Below are positions 1 to 12,500 of a stretch of 64,000 bases of DNA, piece after piece. How positions within the stretch are numbered: position 1 is the first letter of the stretch; each line of letters starts with the position of its first letter. Origin of the DNA: Fremontodendron californicum (lineage: Eukaryota; Streptophyta; Magnoliopsida; Malvales; Malvaceae); contig JAULJL010000025.1 in the NCBI GenBank assembly GCA_030761205.1, positions 196,001 to 260,000 of the forward strand, given 5' to 3'. The notes below the pieces were generated by a model that saw only the letters and a program-made list of their open reading frames with translations, was not told the origin of the DNA and ran no database searches. Both the position numbers and the translations under genes were made by a program.

Positions 1-3000
1 ATTATCTATGTAATTGTCATATATCTATGTAATTGTAAACATTAGATATTAATATATTACAATTACATAGATATATAGATATATTACAATTACATAGATA
101 TATTACAATTACATAGATATATTATTACAATTTTATATTATTACAATTACATTAGATATATTCGAATTACATAGATGTATTAGTGTTATATATTATCTAC
201 ATATATATACGTGATTGTAATGTATCTATGTAATAAATATATATCTATGTAATATATCTATGTAATTGTAATATAATTACATAGATATATTAAAACTGCA
301 TAGATAATACATTACATAGATATATTACAATTACAATATATATTACATAGATATATATTTCAATTACATAGATAGTATCTTACATAGATATATTACAATT
401 ACATAAATATATTTACAATTACATAGATATATTACATATATTACAATCACATAATTACAATTACATAAATATATTACAATTACATAGATATAGATATAGA
501 TATAGATATAGATATAGATATAGATAATTACAATTACAATTACAATTACATAGATATATTTAATAGATATATTCCATAGATATATTACATAGATATATTA
601 TAATTACATATATATATATTACAATTATATATATTACAATTGCATAGATATACTATTACAATTATATAATTGCACAAATATATATTACAATTACATAAAT
701 ATATCTATATATATTACAATTACATAGATAATATATTACATAGATATATATTACAATTACATAGATATATTAGATATATTAGAATTACATATATATTACA
801 ATTACATAGATATATTACATAGATATTACAATTACATAGATATATCCAATTATATCTATGTAATATATTTATGTAATTGAAATATCTATGTAATTGTAAT
901 ATCTATGTAATTGTAATTTATGTCTATGTTACAATTACATAGATATATTACAGTTACATAGATATATTACATATATTACATAGATGTATTACAATTATCT
1001 ATGTAATATATATCTATGTAATTGTAATGTATCTATGTAATTGTAATATATCTATGTAACTGTAGTACATCTATGTAATATATCCAACGTATCTATGTAA
1101 TATATCTATGTAATATATTATAATATAATATATCGATGTAATATATCTATGTAATTGTAATATATTTATGTAATATATCTATGTAATTGTATTATATCTA
1201 GGTAATACTGTTAATGTAATATATCTATGTAATTGTAATATATTTGTGTATTGTAATATATCTATGTAATTGTAATATATCTATGTAATTGTAATATATT
1301 ATTGTAATTATAATATATCAATGTAATTTATTTATCTATGTAATTATAATATATCTATGTAGTTTTAATATATCTATGTAATTCTAATATATCTATGTGA
1401 TAGTAATATATCTATGTTATTGTAATATATCTATGTAATTGTAACGTATCTATGTAATATATCTATGTAATTGTAATATATTTAATAGTGTTAATGTAAT
1501 ATATCTATGTAATTGTAATAGTATATCTATGTAATAAATATATTTATGTAACTGTAGTATGTTGTAATACATTTATGTAATTGTAATATATATATCTATG
1601 TAATTGTAAATATATTTATGTAATTGTAATATATCTATGTAATTGTAATATATATATATGTAATTGTAATATATCTACGTAATTGTAATTATGTGATTGT
1701 AATATATGTATTATATCTATGTAGTTGTAAATATATTTATGTAATTGTAATATATCTATTTAATATATTATCTATGTAATTGTCATATATCAATGTAATT
1801 GTAAACATTAGATATTAATATATTACAATTACATAGATATATAGATATATTACATAGATATATTACAATTACATAGATATATTATTACAATTTTATATTA
1901 TTACAATTACATTAGATATATTCGAATTACATAGATGTATTAGTGTTATATATTATCTACATATATATATGTGATTGTAATGTATCTATGTAATAAATAT
2001 ATATCTATGTAATATATCTATGTAATTGTAATATAATTACATAGATATATTAAAACTACATAGATAATATATTACATAGATATATTACAATTACAATATA
2101 TATTACATAGATATATATTTCAATTACATAGATAGTATCTTACATAGATATATTACAATTACATAAATATATTTACAATTACATAGATATATTACATATA
2201 TTACAATCACATAATTCCAATTACATAAATATATTACAATTACATAGATATAGATATAGATAATTACAATTACAATTACAATTACAATTACAATTACAAT
2301 TACATAAATATATTTACAATTACATAGATATATTACAAATATTACAATCACATAATTACAATTACATAGATATATTACAATTACATATATATGTTACAAT
2401 TACATTAACATATTACATTATTATGACATAAATATATTACAATTACATAGATATAGATATAGATAATTACAATTACATGGATATATTTAATAGATATATT
2501 CGTGTAATTATAATATATTTCTGTAATTGTAATATATCTATGTAATTCTAATATATCTATGTAATTGTAATATATTTAGGTAATTGTAATATATTTGTGT
2601 AATACATTGTAATATATCTATGTAATTGTAATATATCTATGTAATATCTATGTAATTGTAATATATTTATGTAGTATATCTATGTAATTGTAATATATAA
2701 CATAAATATATTACAATTACATAGATATATTACAACTACATATCTACGTAATTGTATATCTATGTAATTGTAATATATATATATATATATATTACATAGA
2801 TATATTAAATTACATAGATATATTACTATTACATAGATATATTACAATTACATAGATATATTATATATATTACATAGATGTATTACAATTACATAAATAT
2901 ATTTATTACAATTAGATACATTGCATAGATATATTACAATTACAATTACTGTAATATATCTATGTAATTCTAATGTTTTAAGTAATTGTAATATATCTAT

Positions 3001-3250
3001 GTAATTGTAATATATATATATATATCTATGTAATTCTAATATATCTAAGTAATTGTAATATATCTATGTTATTGTAATATATTTATGTAATTGTAATACA
3101 TCTATGTAATATATTTATGTAATTGTAATATATATATATATATCCAATATATCTATATAATTCTAATGTATCTATGTAATTGTAATATACCTATGTAAAA
3201 CATAATTACATAGTTATATTAGACTTGCCTAGATATATTTACATAGATAT
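1..3250. repeat. 19-bp-unit AT-rich array, section 1
   Basis: The sequence is made of variants of the unit TAATTGTAATATATCTATG and its reverse complement, with the orientation switching every few units. A longer repeat is superimposed: the start of the window recurs at 1,767 (offset 1,766 bp) for about 500 bp and again at 34,916. Positions of about 640-3,190 match 33,650-36,150 in direct orientation, and about 1,300 onward matches 61,260 downward in inverted orientation. No coding content is seen. Confidence 0.9.
486..527 (+). repeat. (TAGATA)n hexanucleotide microsatellite
   Basis: About seven consecutive TAGATA units lie inside the 19-bp array, followed by an (ATTACA)n-like stretch. Related copies near 2,245, 2,450 and 35,370 have only two or three units, so the tract expanded in this copy. 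Confidence 0.85.
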
Positions 3251-3445
3251 ATTCCTCCTTCCTTTGGGCCTGGGCAGGCCAGCACTTCTTTTTTTCAGCC
3301 CAAGTCTGATTTTTTGTAGGGCACAAAGAAGCCCTTTTCGGTTGCTTGGGTGAAATGACCATTTTCGCCCCCGGATGCAAATAAATATTAAACGGACTCC
3401 AAATTTAATTTTTCTTTTTTTAATACTTCCAAAATAATAAAACAT
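3251..3445 (-). other. Unidentified island, copy 1 (inverted partner at 59.26 kb)
   Basis: This is a non-repeat island of ordinary base composition, abruptly bounded by array on both sides. Its reverse complement recurs at 59,263-59,458 with only a few substitutions. Short open frames cross it on the minus strand and in other frames, but none resembles a family I know, and the frames run out into the array. It may be an LTR or gene fragment. Because it is embedded in a longer inverted duplication, the two copies come from one original insertion. Confidence 0.6.
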
Positions 3446-5637
3446 AATATATCTATGTAAATACATTTACAATTACATAGATATATTACTATTACATAGA
3501 TAAATATATACATGTAATATATCTTTGTAATTACATTATCTAATGTTTTCAATAATTCTAATATATTCCTGTAATATCTAATGTTTTCAGTAATTCTAAT
3601 ATTTTCAGTAATATATCTAATACAGTAATTGTAATATATTTACAATTACATAGATATATTACTATTACATAGATAAATATATACATGTAATATATCTTTG
3701 TAATTACATTATCTAATATTTTCAGTAATTCTAATATTTTCAGTAATATATCTAATATAGTAATTGTAATATATTTACAATTACATAGATATATTACTAT
3801 TACATAGATAAATACATACATGTAATATATCTTTGTCATTACATTATCTAATGTTTTCAGTAATTCTAATGTATTCATGTAATATCTAATGTTTTCAATA
3901 ATTCTAATATTTTCAGTAATATATCTAATAAAGTAATTGTAATATTATCTATATAATTGTAATATATCTATGTAATTGTAATAAATCTATGTAATAGTAA
4001 TATATCTATGTGATTGTAATATATTACAATTACATAGATATACTGAAACTACATAGATATATTATGATTACATAGATAATATATTACATAGATTCATTGG
4101 ATATATATATATATATTACAATTACATATATATATATATATATACTACAATTACATAGATATATTACATAGATACATTACAATTACATAGATATATTGTA
4201 ATTACATAGATGTATTACATAGATATATTACAATTACATAGATATATTACAATTTCATAGATATATTATACATAGATATATTACAATTACATAGATATAT
4301 TACATAGATATTACAATTACATAGATACATTGGATATATTACAATTATATATTATAATTACATAGATACATTACAATTACATAGATATATAATAATTACA
4401 TAGATATATTACAATTACATAGATACATAGATATTACATGTATATAATTACATAGATATATTACAATTACATAAATATATTACAATTACATAGATACAAT
4501 TACATAAGTAAAACAATTACATAGATATATTACAATTACATAAATAGAATATAATATATCTATGTAATTGTAATATTTCTATGTAATTGTAATTGTAATA
4601 TATTTATGTAATTGTAATATATCTATGTAATTGTAATATATTTATGTAATTGTAATATATATAGTAGTATTATCTATGTAATTGTAATATCTAATGTTTT
4701 TAGAAACAGTAATGTAATTTACATAGATATATTACAAATATATTACATTTACATAAATACAATTACACAAATATATTACAATTACATAGATACAATTACA
4801 TAGATATATTACAATTACATAAATAGAATTATAATATATCTATGTAATTGTAATATTTCTATGTAATTGTAATTGTAATATATTTATGTAATTGTAATAT
4901 ATCTATGTAATTGTAATATATTTATGTAATTGTAATATATATAGTAGTATTCTCTATGTAATTGTAATATCTAATGTTTTCAGAAACAGTAATGTAATTT
5001 ACATAGATATATTACAAATATATTATATTTACATAAATACAATTACACAAATATATTACAATTACATAGATACAATTACTGAAATTATCTAATGTATACA
5101 TGTTTTCAATAATTGTAATATATCTATGTAATTGTAATATATCTATTACTTGTAATATATTTATGTAATTATAATAATGTTAATTGTAATATATACATGT
5201 AATTGTAATATATAACAATACATGCAATTACATATATATTACATAGATATATTATAATTACATAAATATATTACAGTTACATAAAACATTAGACTTACAT
5301 AGATATATTTATATAATTGTAATTAATAGAATTGTAATATATTTACATAGATATTTTATAATTATATTAGAATTACATATCTATGTAATATATCTATGTT
5401 GTAATGTATACATAAATATATTAAAATTACATAGATATATATATATATATAATTGTAATATCTATGTAATTGTAATGTATCTATGTAATTCTAATATATC
5501 TATGTAATTGTAATGTATCTATGTAATTAGATATCTATGTAATTGTAATATATTTATATAATTGTAATTGTAATATGTTTATGTAATTGTAATGCATCTA
5601 TGTAATTGTAATATATTATAATTACATAGATATATGT
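3446..5637. repeat. 19-bp-unit array, section 2, with two higher-order repeats
   Basis: The first part (about 3,455-3,945) is three inverted copies of the 173-bp higher-order repeat carrying TAATGTTTTCAGTAATTCTA; one copy is shortened to about 135 bp. A second higher-order repeat of about 290 bp is tandemly duplicated at about 4,540-5,090. Around 4,126-4,146 lies a TA-rich stretch that corresponds to the target of the LTR retrotransposon found in the inverted partner, here without the element. Confidence 0.85.
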
Positions 5638-5957
5638 ATAAATATCTATGTAATAAAGGAATCAAATATCAAACTTGCTTCTTAATGGTGAAAGATATAA
5701 TGCAAAATGTCATACTAGGCACACATTTTATATCTTTACTCAAACCTTACAAAGTGACAAATCAAGAAATCAGCACTAGAATATTAAACACCAAAATAAC
5801 ATTTCCTTTTATAGAAAAACCAAAAGTTAAAAATCTTAATCTCTTAAAATCTTTGTCTATTCATACAGGACAAATCAATAATTTAATTAATTATAAACAA
5901 AACAAATCTCTTTTCTCAAGGAAGAAATTCACTTCAAAAAAATTAGTGACCAACTAA
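5638..5957 (+). pseudogene. Caulimovirid-like aspartic protease / RT N-terminus relic, copy 1
   Basis: The open frame begins inside array sequence, so its first few residues are not original. It contains ILGTHFISLLKPY, which matches the C-terminal flap-side motif of pararetroviral aspartic proteases (ILGTPFI type), followed by FPFIEKPKVK, the linker leading to reverse transcriptase in that family. The catalytic D-S/T-G segment is absent, so the piece is truncated upstream. Compared with the partner at 48.6-48.95 kb, this copy has lost one A in an A-run near 5,940 and terminates earlier. It lies on the strand opposite to the capsid-like relic beside it. Assignment is by motif; a Ty3 protease is the alternative. 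Confidence 0.55.
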
Positions 5958-6260
5958 AAACAAAATCTCAAACGAGGCTTAGTGATCAACAGAGATAAAA
6001 TGGAAAAAATGAAAATAAAAGAAGAAAAGATAATTGTTGAAAAGACGATTTTATTGCTGGGATTTTTTTAAAGAGTTTTTTCAGAGAAATTCTTCCTTCA
6101 GATGAAAAACTTGCCTCTTACATTGATTTTAGAAGTCTTATATAGAGGCTGGCTCCATGATTTGTCTTAGCACTATTGTGCAGGGAATATATTCCCTGGC
6201 TCTAGTCCTATTTGGATGCTTTAGCATCATTACAACTTTTGAATTTTCAAACTGAAACTT
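5958..6260 (-). promoter_or_regulatory. Pararetrovirus-like intergenic region with TATA box, copy 1
   Basis: On the minus strand there is a TATA box, CTATATAAG (plus coordinates 6,137-6,145), followed about 85 nt later by an AATAAA signal (6,050-6,055). Closely spaced promoter and polyadenylation signals are typical of caulimovirid intergenic regions, whose transcript is terminally redundant. The region lies downstream of the capsid-like relic on the same strand. Activity is not shown by sequence alone. In the partner copy the TATA box is changed to TGTATAAG (48,462-48,469). Confidence 0.45.
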
Positions 6261-7072
6261 TTAAGGGAATCTATTCCCTGTCTTTTGTCCTATTACAATT
6301 TGAATTAAAGCTGAGACAGTATTTGTACATTTGTCCGTTGTGAATTTTGAAAAGATTCTTGAAAATATTCCTGTTTTCTTTCCAGACTCTTTTTTTTTTT
6401 TTTTTACACTTTGTCTTGTTTTTCCGACAATTTGTGTCATCATTTCGTCTTTGATTTGCCTGTAATAACTTCATCATCTGCCAGGTTTATGGTCTTGTTA
6501 GAGGATATTGGGGATTTGTCTTCTTCTAAGTCAGAGTCTATCGAGCTGATCATTTCTGCCATCAGTTTCTTGTATTCTTTTTTGGTCCTGGCTTGTGCTA
6601 GGAGTGAACTAGCATTTGTTTTAGCCTGAAAACATCTGGCTGTATCTTGATCTGGTGCTGCAGATTTGCAAAATTGTGGATTTTGTTGAAGCATTCATTG
6701 AGAAATTGTGAGTTATATTTTTCTTCATTAAATTTGTCCCACCACTTGGTTTTGAACTTGCGGATAATCAATGGTACTCCCATCTGGTTATCTATTATGT
6801 ATGCATATTCCCAGGACGTAATCCATGAGATACATAATTTTGAGAAGAAGGGGATGTAATTGTTTTTGATTTTCTTCTGGTTGGAATTTTGAAATGAATT
6901 GATCATAAAAAAGATCAAATTTATTTGGTAGTATTTCTCTGAAAAGTCCATACCAATTCCACCAGTGTTGAAACCAGTATGAAAATTTGTATTGGGCACC
7001 AAATTTAAAAAATATGAGCCATGAATGCCGAATGTGCTTGTTATTGAACAGATTGAACCAAGTGCCCTTCAT
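6261..7072 (-). pseudogene. Caulimovirid-like capsid-region relic, copy 1
   Basis: Minus-strand reading gives W-rich segments such as FSYWFQHWWNWYG and FKTKWWDKFN that resemble the region upstream of the protease in petuvirus/florendovirus-like polyproteins. An acidic serine-rich tail (near 6,440-6,560) and a poly-lysine run follow. The frame is broken: relative to the partner copy at 47.5 kb this one lacks 8 nt near 6,855, and a further frame change lies near 6,600. It is therefore a decayed endogenous copy, not a functional gene. The assignment to Caulimoviridae is by residue pattern only. Confidence 0.55.
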
Positions 7073-7384
7073 TTGTTATGTAACAATTACAATTACATAG
7101 ATATATTACATAGATACATTACAATTACATAGATATATTAAAATTACATAGATATTACAATTACATATATATATATATTACAATTACATAGATATATTAC
7201 ATAGATACATTACAATTACATAGATATATTACATAAATATATTACAATTACATAGATATATTACATAGATATATTACATAAATATATTACAATTACATAG
7301 ATATATTACAACTACAAAGATATATTATCTATGTAATTATATCTATGTAATTTTATGTAATATATCTATGTAATTGTAATATTA
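7073..7384. repeat. 19-bp-unit array between viral relic and 89-bp repeat
   Basis: About 300 bp of mostly minus-orientation units. The reverse complement is found at 47,284-47,518 with the same order of variants, apart from about 60 bp extra here. The array spacer was therefore already present when the block was duplicated. Confidence 0.85.
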
Positions 7385-7740
7385 TCAAACTCGTTTCCTT
7401 AAGACGGGTCGAGCCTTGATTAGTCAGGGAACACAATTTAAGGAAAAAATCTTCAATTTTCTTCTCTTGCAAATCGAACTTGTTTCCTTAAGATGGGTCG
7501 AGCCTTGATTAGTCAGGGAACACAATTTAAGGACAAAATCTTCTATTTTCTTCTTTTGCAAATCGAACTCGTTTTCTTAAGATGGGTCGAACCTTGATTA
7601 GTCAGGGAACTCAATTTAAGGACAAAATCTTCTAGTTTCTTCTCTTGGAAATTGAACTCATTTTCTTAAGACGGGTCGAGCCTTGACTAGTCAAGGAACT
7701 CAATTTAAGGACAAAATATTCTATTTACAGCTGTTTATCA
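7385..7740 (-). repeat. 89-bp tandem repeat, four units, copy 1
   Basis: Units start at 7,385, 7,474, 7,563 and 7,652, exactly 89 bp apart, each with the core TTAAGACGGGTCGAGCCTTG or a close variant. The inverted partner at about 46,930-47,285 also has four units with 89-bp spacing. No coding potential is evident. The sequence resembles a subrepeat of a retroelement untranslated region, because it leads into an LTR terminus at 7,956. Confidence 0.85.
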
Positions 7741-7972
7741 AGGAAAAAAAACCATAAATAAAAATAAAAATGTAAATGTAAATGAAAAAAAATGAAAATT
7801 AAAATGAAAATGAAAAAAAAAAAGAACAAGAAAAAAAAAATGAAAACTCCCTTTCCTTTCCTTCACATGAGATTTCACTAATCGAACAAAATTAGTGTTT
7901 ATTTATCTTTGTCTGATTCTTGATTCTGAACAATAGCCAAAGTGAGGCAGTTGTAGACACCTAATTTTGTGT
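7741..7972 (+). mobile_element. Retroelement 3' region ending in an LTR start, copy 1
   Basis: An A-rich stretch and a CTCCCTTTCCTTTCC tract lead to GAGGCAGT followed by TGTAGACACCTAATTTTG at about 7,956. The same TGTAGACACC start occurs at 41,212, and in inverted form at 27,925, 43,309 and 46,737. This reads as internal sequence plus the first nucleotides of an LTR, cut off by array about 20 nt into the LTR. Confidence 0.5.
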
Positions 7973-8088
7973 AATGTAATATATTTGTAATATGTTTTAA
8001 GTAATTATCTATGTAATTCTAATGTTTTTATATAAATAGAAACAAATATAGATATATTACAATTACACACATATATTACAATTACATA
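7973..8088. repeat. 19-bp-unit array, short segment
   Basis: About 115 bp of array variants. The reverse complement is present immediately left of 46,714. It ends exactly at ATTACATAG, where the left arm of the inverted duplication stops. Confidence 0.8.
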
Positions 8089-8258
8089 GAACCCTGCGGA
8101 ATTTCCTCTTTACTCTTACCCATATCCTCCAACATTTTCAACAATTTGGCGAGTTGTTCTTTTATTTCCCGGATTTCATGTCTACATTCCTCTTGGTTGC
8201 GTTCCAAAGCACCCAATCGTTCCTCCGATTCATTCCTCATATCTCGAACCCCTTTCAT
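8082..8258 (-). pseudogene. Truncated gag-like coiled-coil fragment
   Basis: A 58-codon minus-strand frame starts with ATG at 8,258-8,256 and stops in the array. It is strongly heptad-like and charged, with a core LERNQEECRHEIREIKEQL (about residues 18-36) followed by LAKLLKMLEDMG. Short coiled coils of this type occur at the N terminus of gag proteins in Tat/Ogre-type Ty3 elements. The frame is cut at the array junction, so the capsid domain is missing. A chance frame is unlikely because the heptad pattern is continuous, but the family name is inference. Confidence 0.5.
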
Positions 8259-9545
8259 GCAAATGAAAATGTCATGAGATTAAGAATACAATTATGCATG
8301 TACAGACTCTATTCCTATGTGCATGAATATACTGATGATTAATGCATGAACATATACAGAGAAATTATGATGACTATGTATGCTATGGGTGCAATCTAAT
8401 GCCAACATGATGCATAAAAAAATGAATAAATTGATGCACATGTATATACAAATAATGACTATGTATGTCATAAACATATTTTACAATGAATGACCATGCA
8501 TGCTATGATGTCAAAATGATACATGCTAAGACTAAATGAATTAATACAAAGGTAGGTACAAAGAATGACCATGTATATCACAAATGTATTCTACAATGAA
8601 TAACCATGCATGTTAGGACTGTGACATGATGTCAACATGATACAAATAAATTAACCAATGATTACACGAAATTGGTGGGACCTAAATCTTGATAATTCAA
8701 AAATCTCATTATGCAAGATTTGCCTCCAAATTTATGATTTTTTTTTAAACATGTTTTTTCTTTGAAAAACCAATCATATTATTTCCAAAAGAATTTCTGA
8801 CTAATGGATCCTACTATGGTACCATATGCAAATGTTCATACTACACTACTAGTTTTATGAAATTACCAACTGTTTATTGCAAAAACGAGATAAATAATAC
8901 AATAAAAAATGTAAATGCTCTATTCACACATGTATGAAATGTGCAAAATGCAAAAATGCTAGAAAAAGGATTTTTATTTTTTTCAAACAATTAATGAATA
9001 TTCTGCCCCGACAAATATCTACTTATATAGGTATCACAGTGCCTTTGGGATGGATTATCATATTTATTACGGGCGATGTACGTACATCGTTGCCCGATCT
9101 ACCATACTTATTCAGAGTGTAAAATAGGTAATAAAAGGTTTAGAAATGTCCCTCCATGTATTCCTATCTTCGGTATCTAACAGAAATCCTGCATGGCTTC
9201 GCCTAGGTTCACTATATGAAGGTGAATCGGTTCTAAGGCCCCGGATTGTTCCTCACTGTCGCCGGTGAAGGCTAGTAAGGCACCTCGATAAAAGCGGGTT
9301 CAATTCGTTAGAGCGTATTTTCCTATGTCCTCGTACGGAGGATTATCACGAAGGAAATAGGTACTTTATACTCCGAAAGTGTTTCACTAGCCCATACGGA
9401 GGATCAATCACGAAGCCGTAGTTACTTTACTCCCACTTAAAAGGACGGAACCCGGGTAGAGAGTTCATGTTATGCAAAAGCAAATACAGTGTGTGCGGAG
9501 GAACAAAACAAACCTGTCATCACCTATTCTACACCCTTTATTCTC
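8259..9545 (-). mobile_element. Non-coding leader-like island upstream of the gag fragment
   Basis: This 1.3-kb island has no long frame. About 8,270-8,640 contains degenerate repeats around ATGACCATGCATGCTATGA, and 8,934-9,545 is richer in GC (for example CCCCGGATTGTTCCTCACTG). On the minus strand it precedes the gag-like ATG, so it may be the 5' untranslated leader of a Tat/Ogre-type retroelement. No LTR end or primer site was found. It is single-copy in the window. Confidence 0.4.
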
Positions 9546-12500
9546 AATACATAGATATATTACATGTAATATATAATGTTTTCTAATTACATTGATCTAT
9601 TAGAATTACATAGATACATTTGATATATATATATATATATATTACAATTACAATTACATAGATATATTACACATAGATAATATATTACAATTACATAGAT
9701 ATATTATAATCACATAAATATATAGATATATTTCAATTACATTTATATAGATATATTACAATTACATAGATATATTACAATTACATCGATACATTACAAT
9801 TACATAGATATATATATATATTATAATATATCTATATATTACAATTACATAGATATATTACATAGATATATTATAATATATCTATGTAATGGAATTTTTT
9901 ATATATCTATGCAATTATAATATATCTATGTAATTGTAATATATCTATGTAATTGTAATGTATTTATGTAATTGTAATATCTATGTAATATATCTATGTA
10001 ATTGTAATATATTTAACAGTGTTAATGTAATATATCTAAGTAATTGTAATATATCTATGTAATTGTAATATATAAATATATGTATATATTACAATTACAT
10101 AGATATAATTACAATTACATAGATATATTACATAGATAGGGAATTGTAATATATTTGTGTAATTGTAATATATTTGTGTACTTGTAATATATTTATGTAA
10201 TTGTAATATATCTACTGTAACAGTAATATATCTATGTTTGAAATATATTTATGTAATTGTAATATATCTATATAATATATTATCTATGTAATTATAATAT
10301 ATCTATGTAGTTTTAATATATCCATGTAATTGTAATATGTCTATGTAACTATAATATATCTTTGTAGTTGTAATATATCTATGTAATTGTAATATATTTA
10401 TGTAATATATCTATGTAATATTACATAGATACATTATTAATTGTAATATATTTATGTAATTGTAATATATCTACGTAATATATTATCTATGTAATTATAA
10501 TATATCTATATAGTTTTAATATATCTATGTAATTGTAATATATCTATTTAATTGTAATATATTTATGTTATTGTAATATATCTATGTAATTGTAAATATA
10601 TTTATGTAATTGTAATATATCTATGTAATTGTAATATATTACTTAAAATATTAGAATTACTGAAAACATTAGATATTACATGAATACATTAGAATTACTG
10701 AAAACATTAGATAATGTAATTACAAAGATATATTACATGTATATATTTATCTATGTAATTGTAATATATCTATGTAATTGTAAATATATTACAATTACTG
10801 TATTAGATATATTACTGAAAATATTAGAATTACAGAAAACATTAGATATTACATGAATACTTTAGAATTACTGAAAACATTAGATAATGTAATTACAAAG
10901 ATATATTACATGTATATATTTATCTATGTAATTGTAATATATCTATGTAATATTACATAGATATATTACATAAATATATTTATTACAATTACATAGATAT
11001 ATTACAATTACATAGATATACTACAGTTACATAGATATATCTATGTAATTGTAATATATTTCTGTAATTGTAATATATCTATTTAATTGTAAAATAATGG
11101 TGTAATTTATTTATTATCTATGTAATTGTATTATATTTATGTAATTGTAACATATTTATGTAATTGTAATATATTATCTATGTAATTATAATATATCTAT
11201 GTAATTGTAGTACATTTATGTAATTGCAATATATATATATATATATCTATGTAATTGTAATATATCTATGTAATTCTAATATATTTATGTAATATATCTA
11301 TGTAATATATGTTTTTGAATTACATTGATATATTCGAATTACATAGATACATAGATGTATTTATGTAATTGTAATATATTTATGTATTTATAATATATCT
11401 GTGTAATATATTTATTACAATTACAATTACATAGATATAATATATCTATGTATCTATGCAATTGCATCTATGTATTACAATTATATCTATGTAATTGTAA
11501 TATATTTGTTATTGTAATATATCTATGTAATTGTAATATATCTATGTAATTGTAATATATCTATGTTATTGTAATATATTTATGTAATATATATTAAAAT
11601 TGCATAAATACATAGATATATTATTATAATTACATAAATATATTACAATTACATATATATATATATATATATATTACAATTACATATATATTAGAATTAC
11701 ATAGATATATCCAATTATATCAATGTAATATATTTATGTACTTGTAATATCTATGTAATTGTAGTATATATCGATGTTACAATTACATAGATATATTACA
11801 ATTGTCTATGTAATTTTAATATATCTATGTAATTGTAATGTATCTATGAAATATATCTATTTAATTGTAATATATCTATGAAACTATAGTATATCTATGT
11901 AATATATCCAATGTATCTATGTAATATATCTATGTGATATATTATAATATAATATATCTATGTAATAGTCATATATCTATGTAATTGTAATATATCTATG
12001 TACTTGTAATATATTTATGTACTATAAAATATCTATGTAATTGTAATTGTAATATATTTGTGTAATTGTAATAAATGTATGTAATTGTAATATATACACA
12101 AATATATTACAATTAAATACATATATTACAACTAAATAGATATATTACAATTACATAAATATATGCAATTATATAGATATATTATACAAATATATTACAA
12201 TTATATAAATATTTTACAATTACATAGATATATTACAATTACAGAAAACATTAGATATAGTCATATAATATTTTCAGTAATTCTAATATATCTATGTAAA
12301 AGTAAGTTTTCAGTAATTGCAATATATCTATGTAATTACTGAATACAAAAATATTACAATTACAAATATATATTAGATATTGCATGTATACATTAGAATT
12401 ATATAGATAAATTACAATTACACAAATATATTACAATTTCATAGATATATGACAATTACATAGATATATTACATCAGTAATTCTAATGTATACATGTAAT

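Noticed and set aside
1..3250. CRISPR-like array
   Set aside because: Short repeats are present but there are no unique spacers of constant length, units are degenerate and in both orientations, and the other content is eukaryotic.
2124..3878. Open frames rich in YVIVIYLCNCKYI (for example 2,124-2,351 and 3,558-3,878, with similar ones at 22,803-22,988 and 33,736-33,918)
   Set aside because: They are translations of the 19-bp array: 19 bp read in three frames gives a 19-residue periodic peptide. No start context, and the frames are not conserved between copies.
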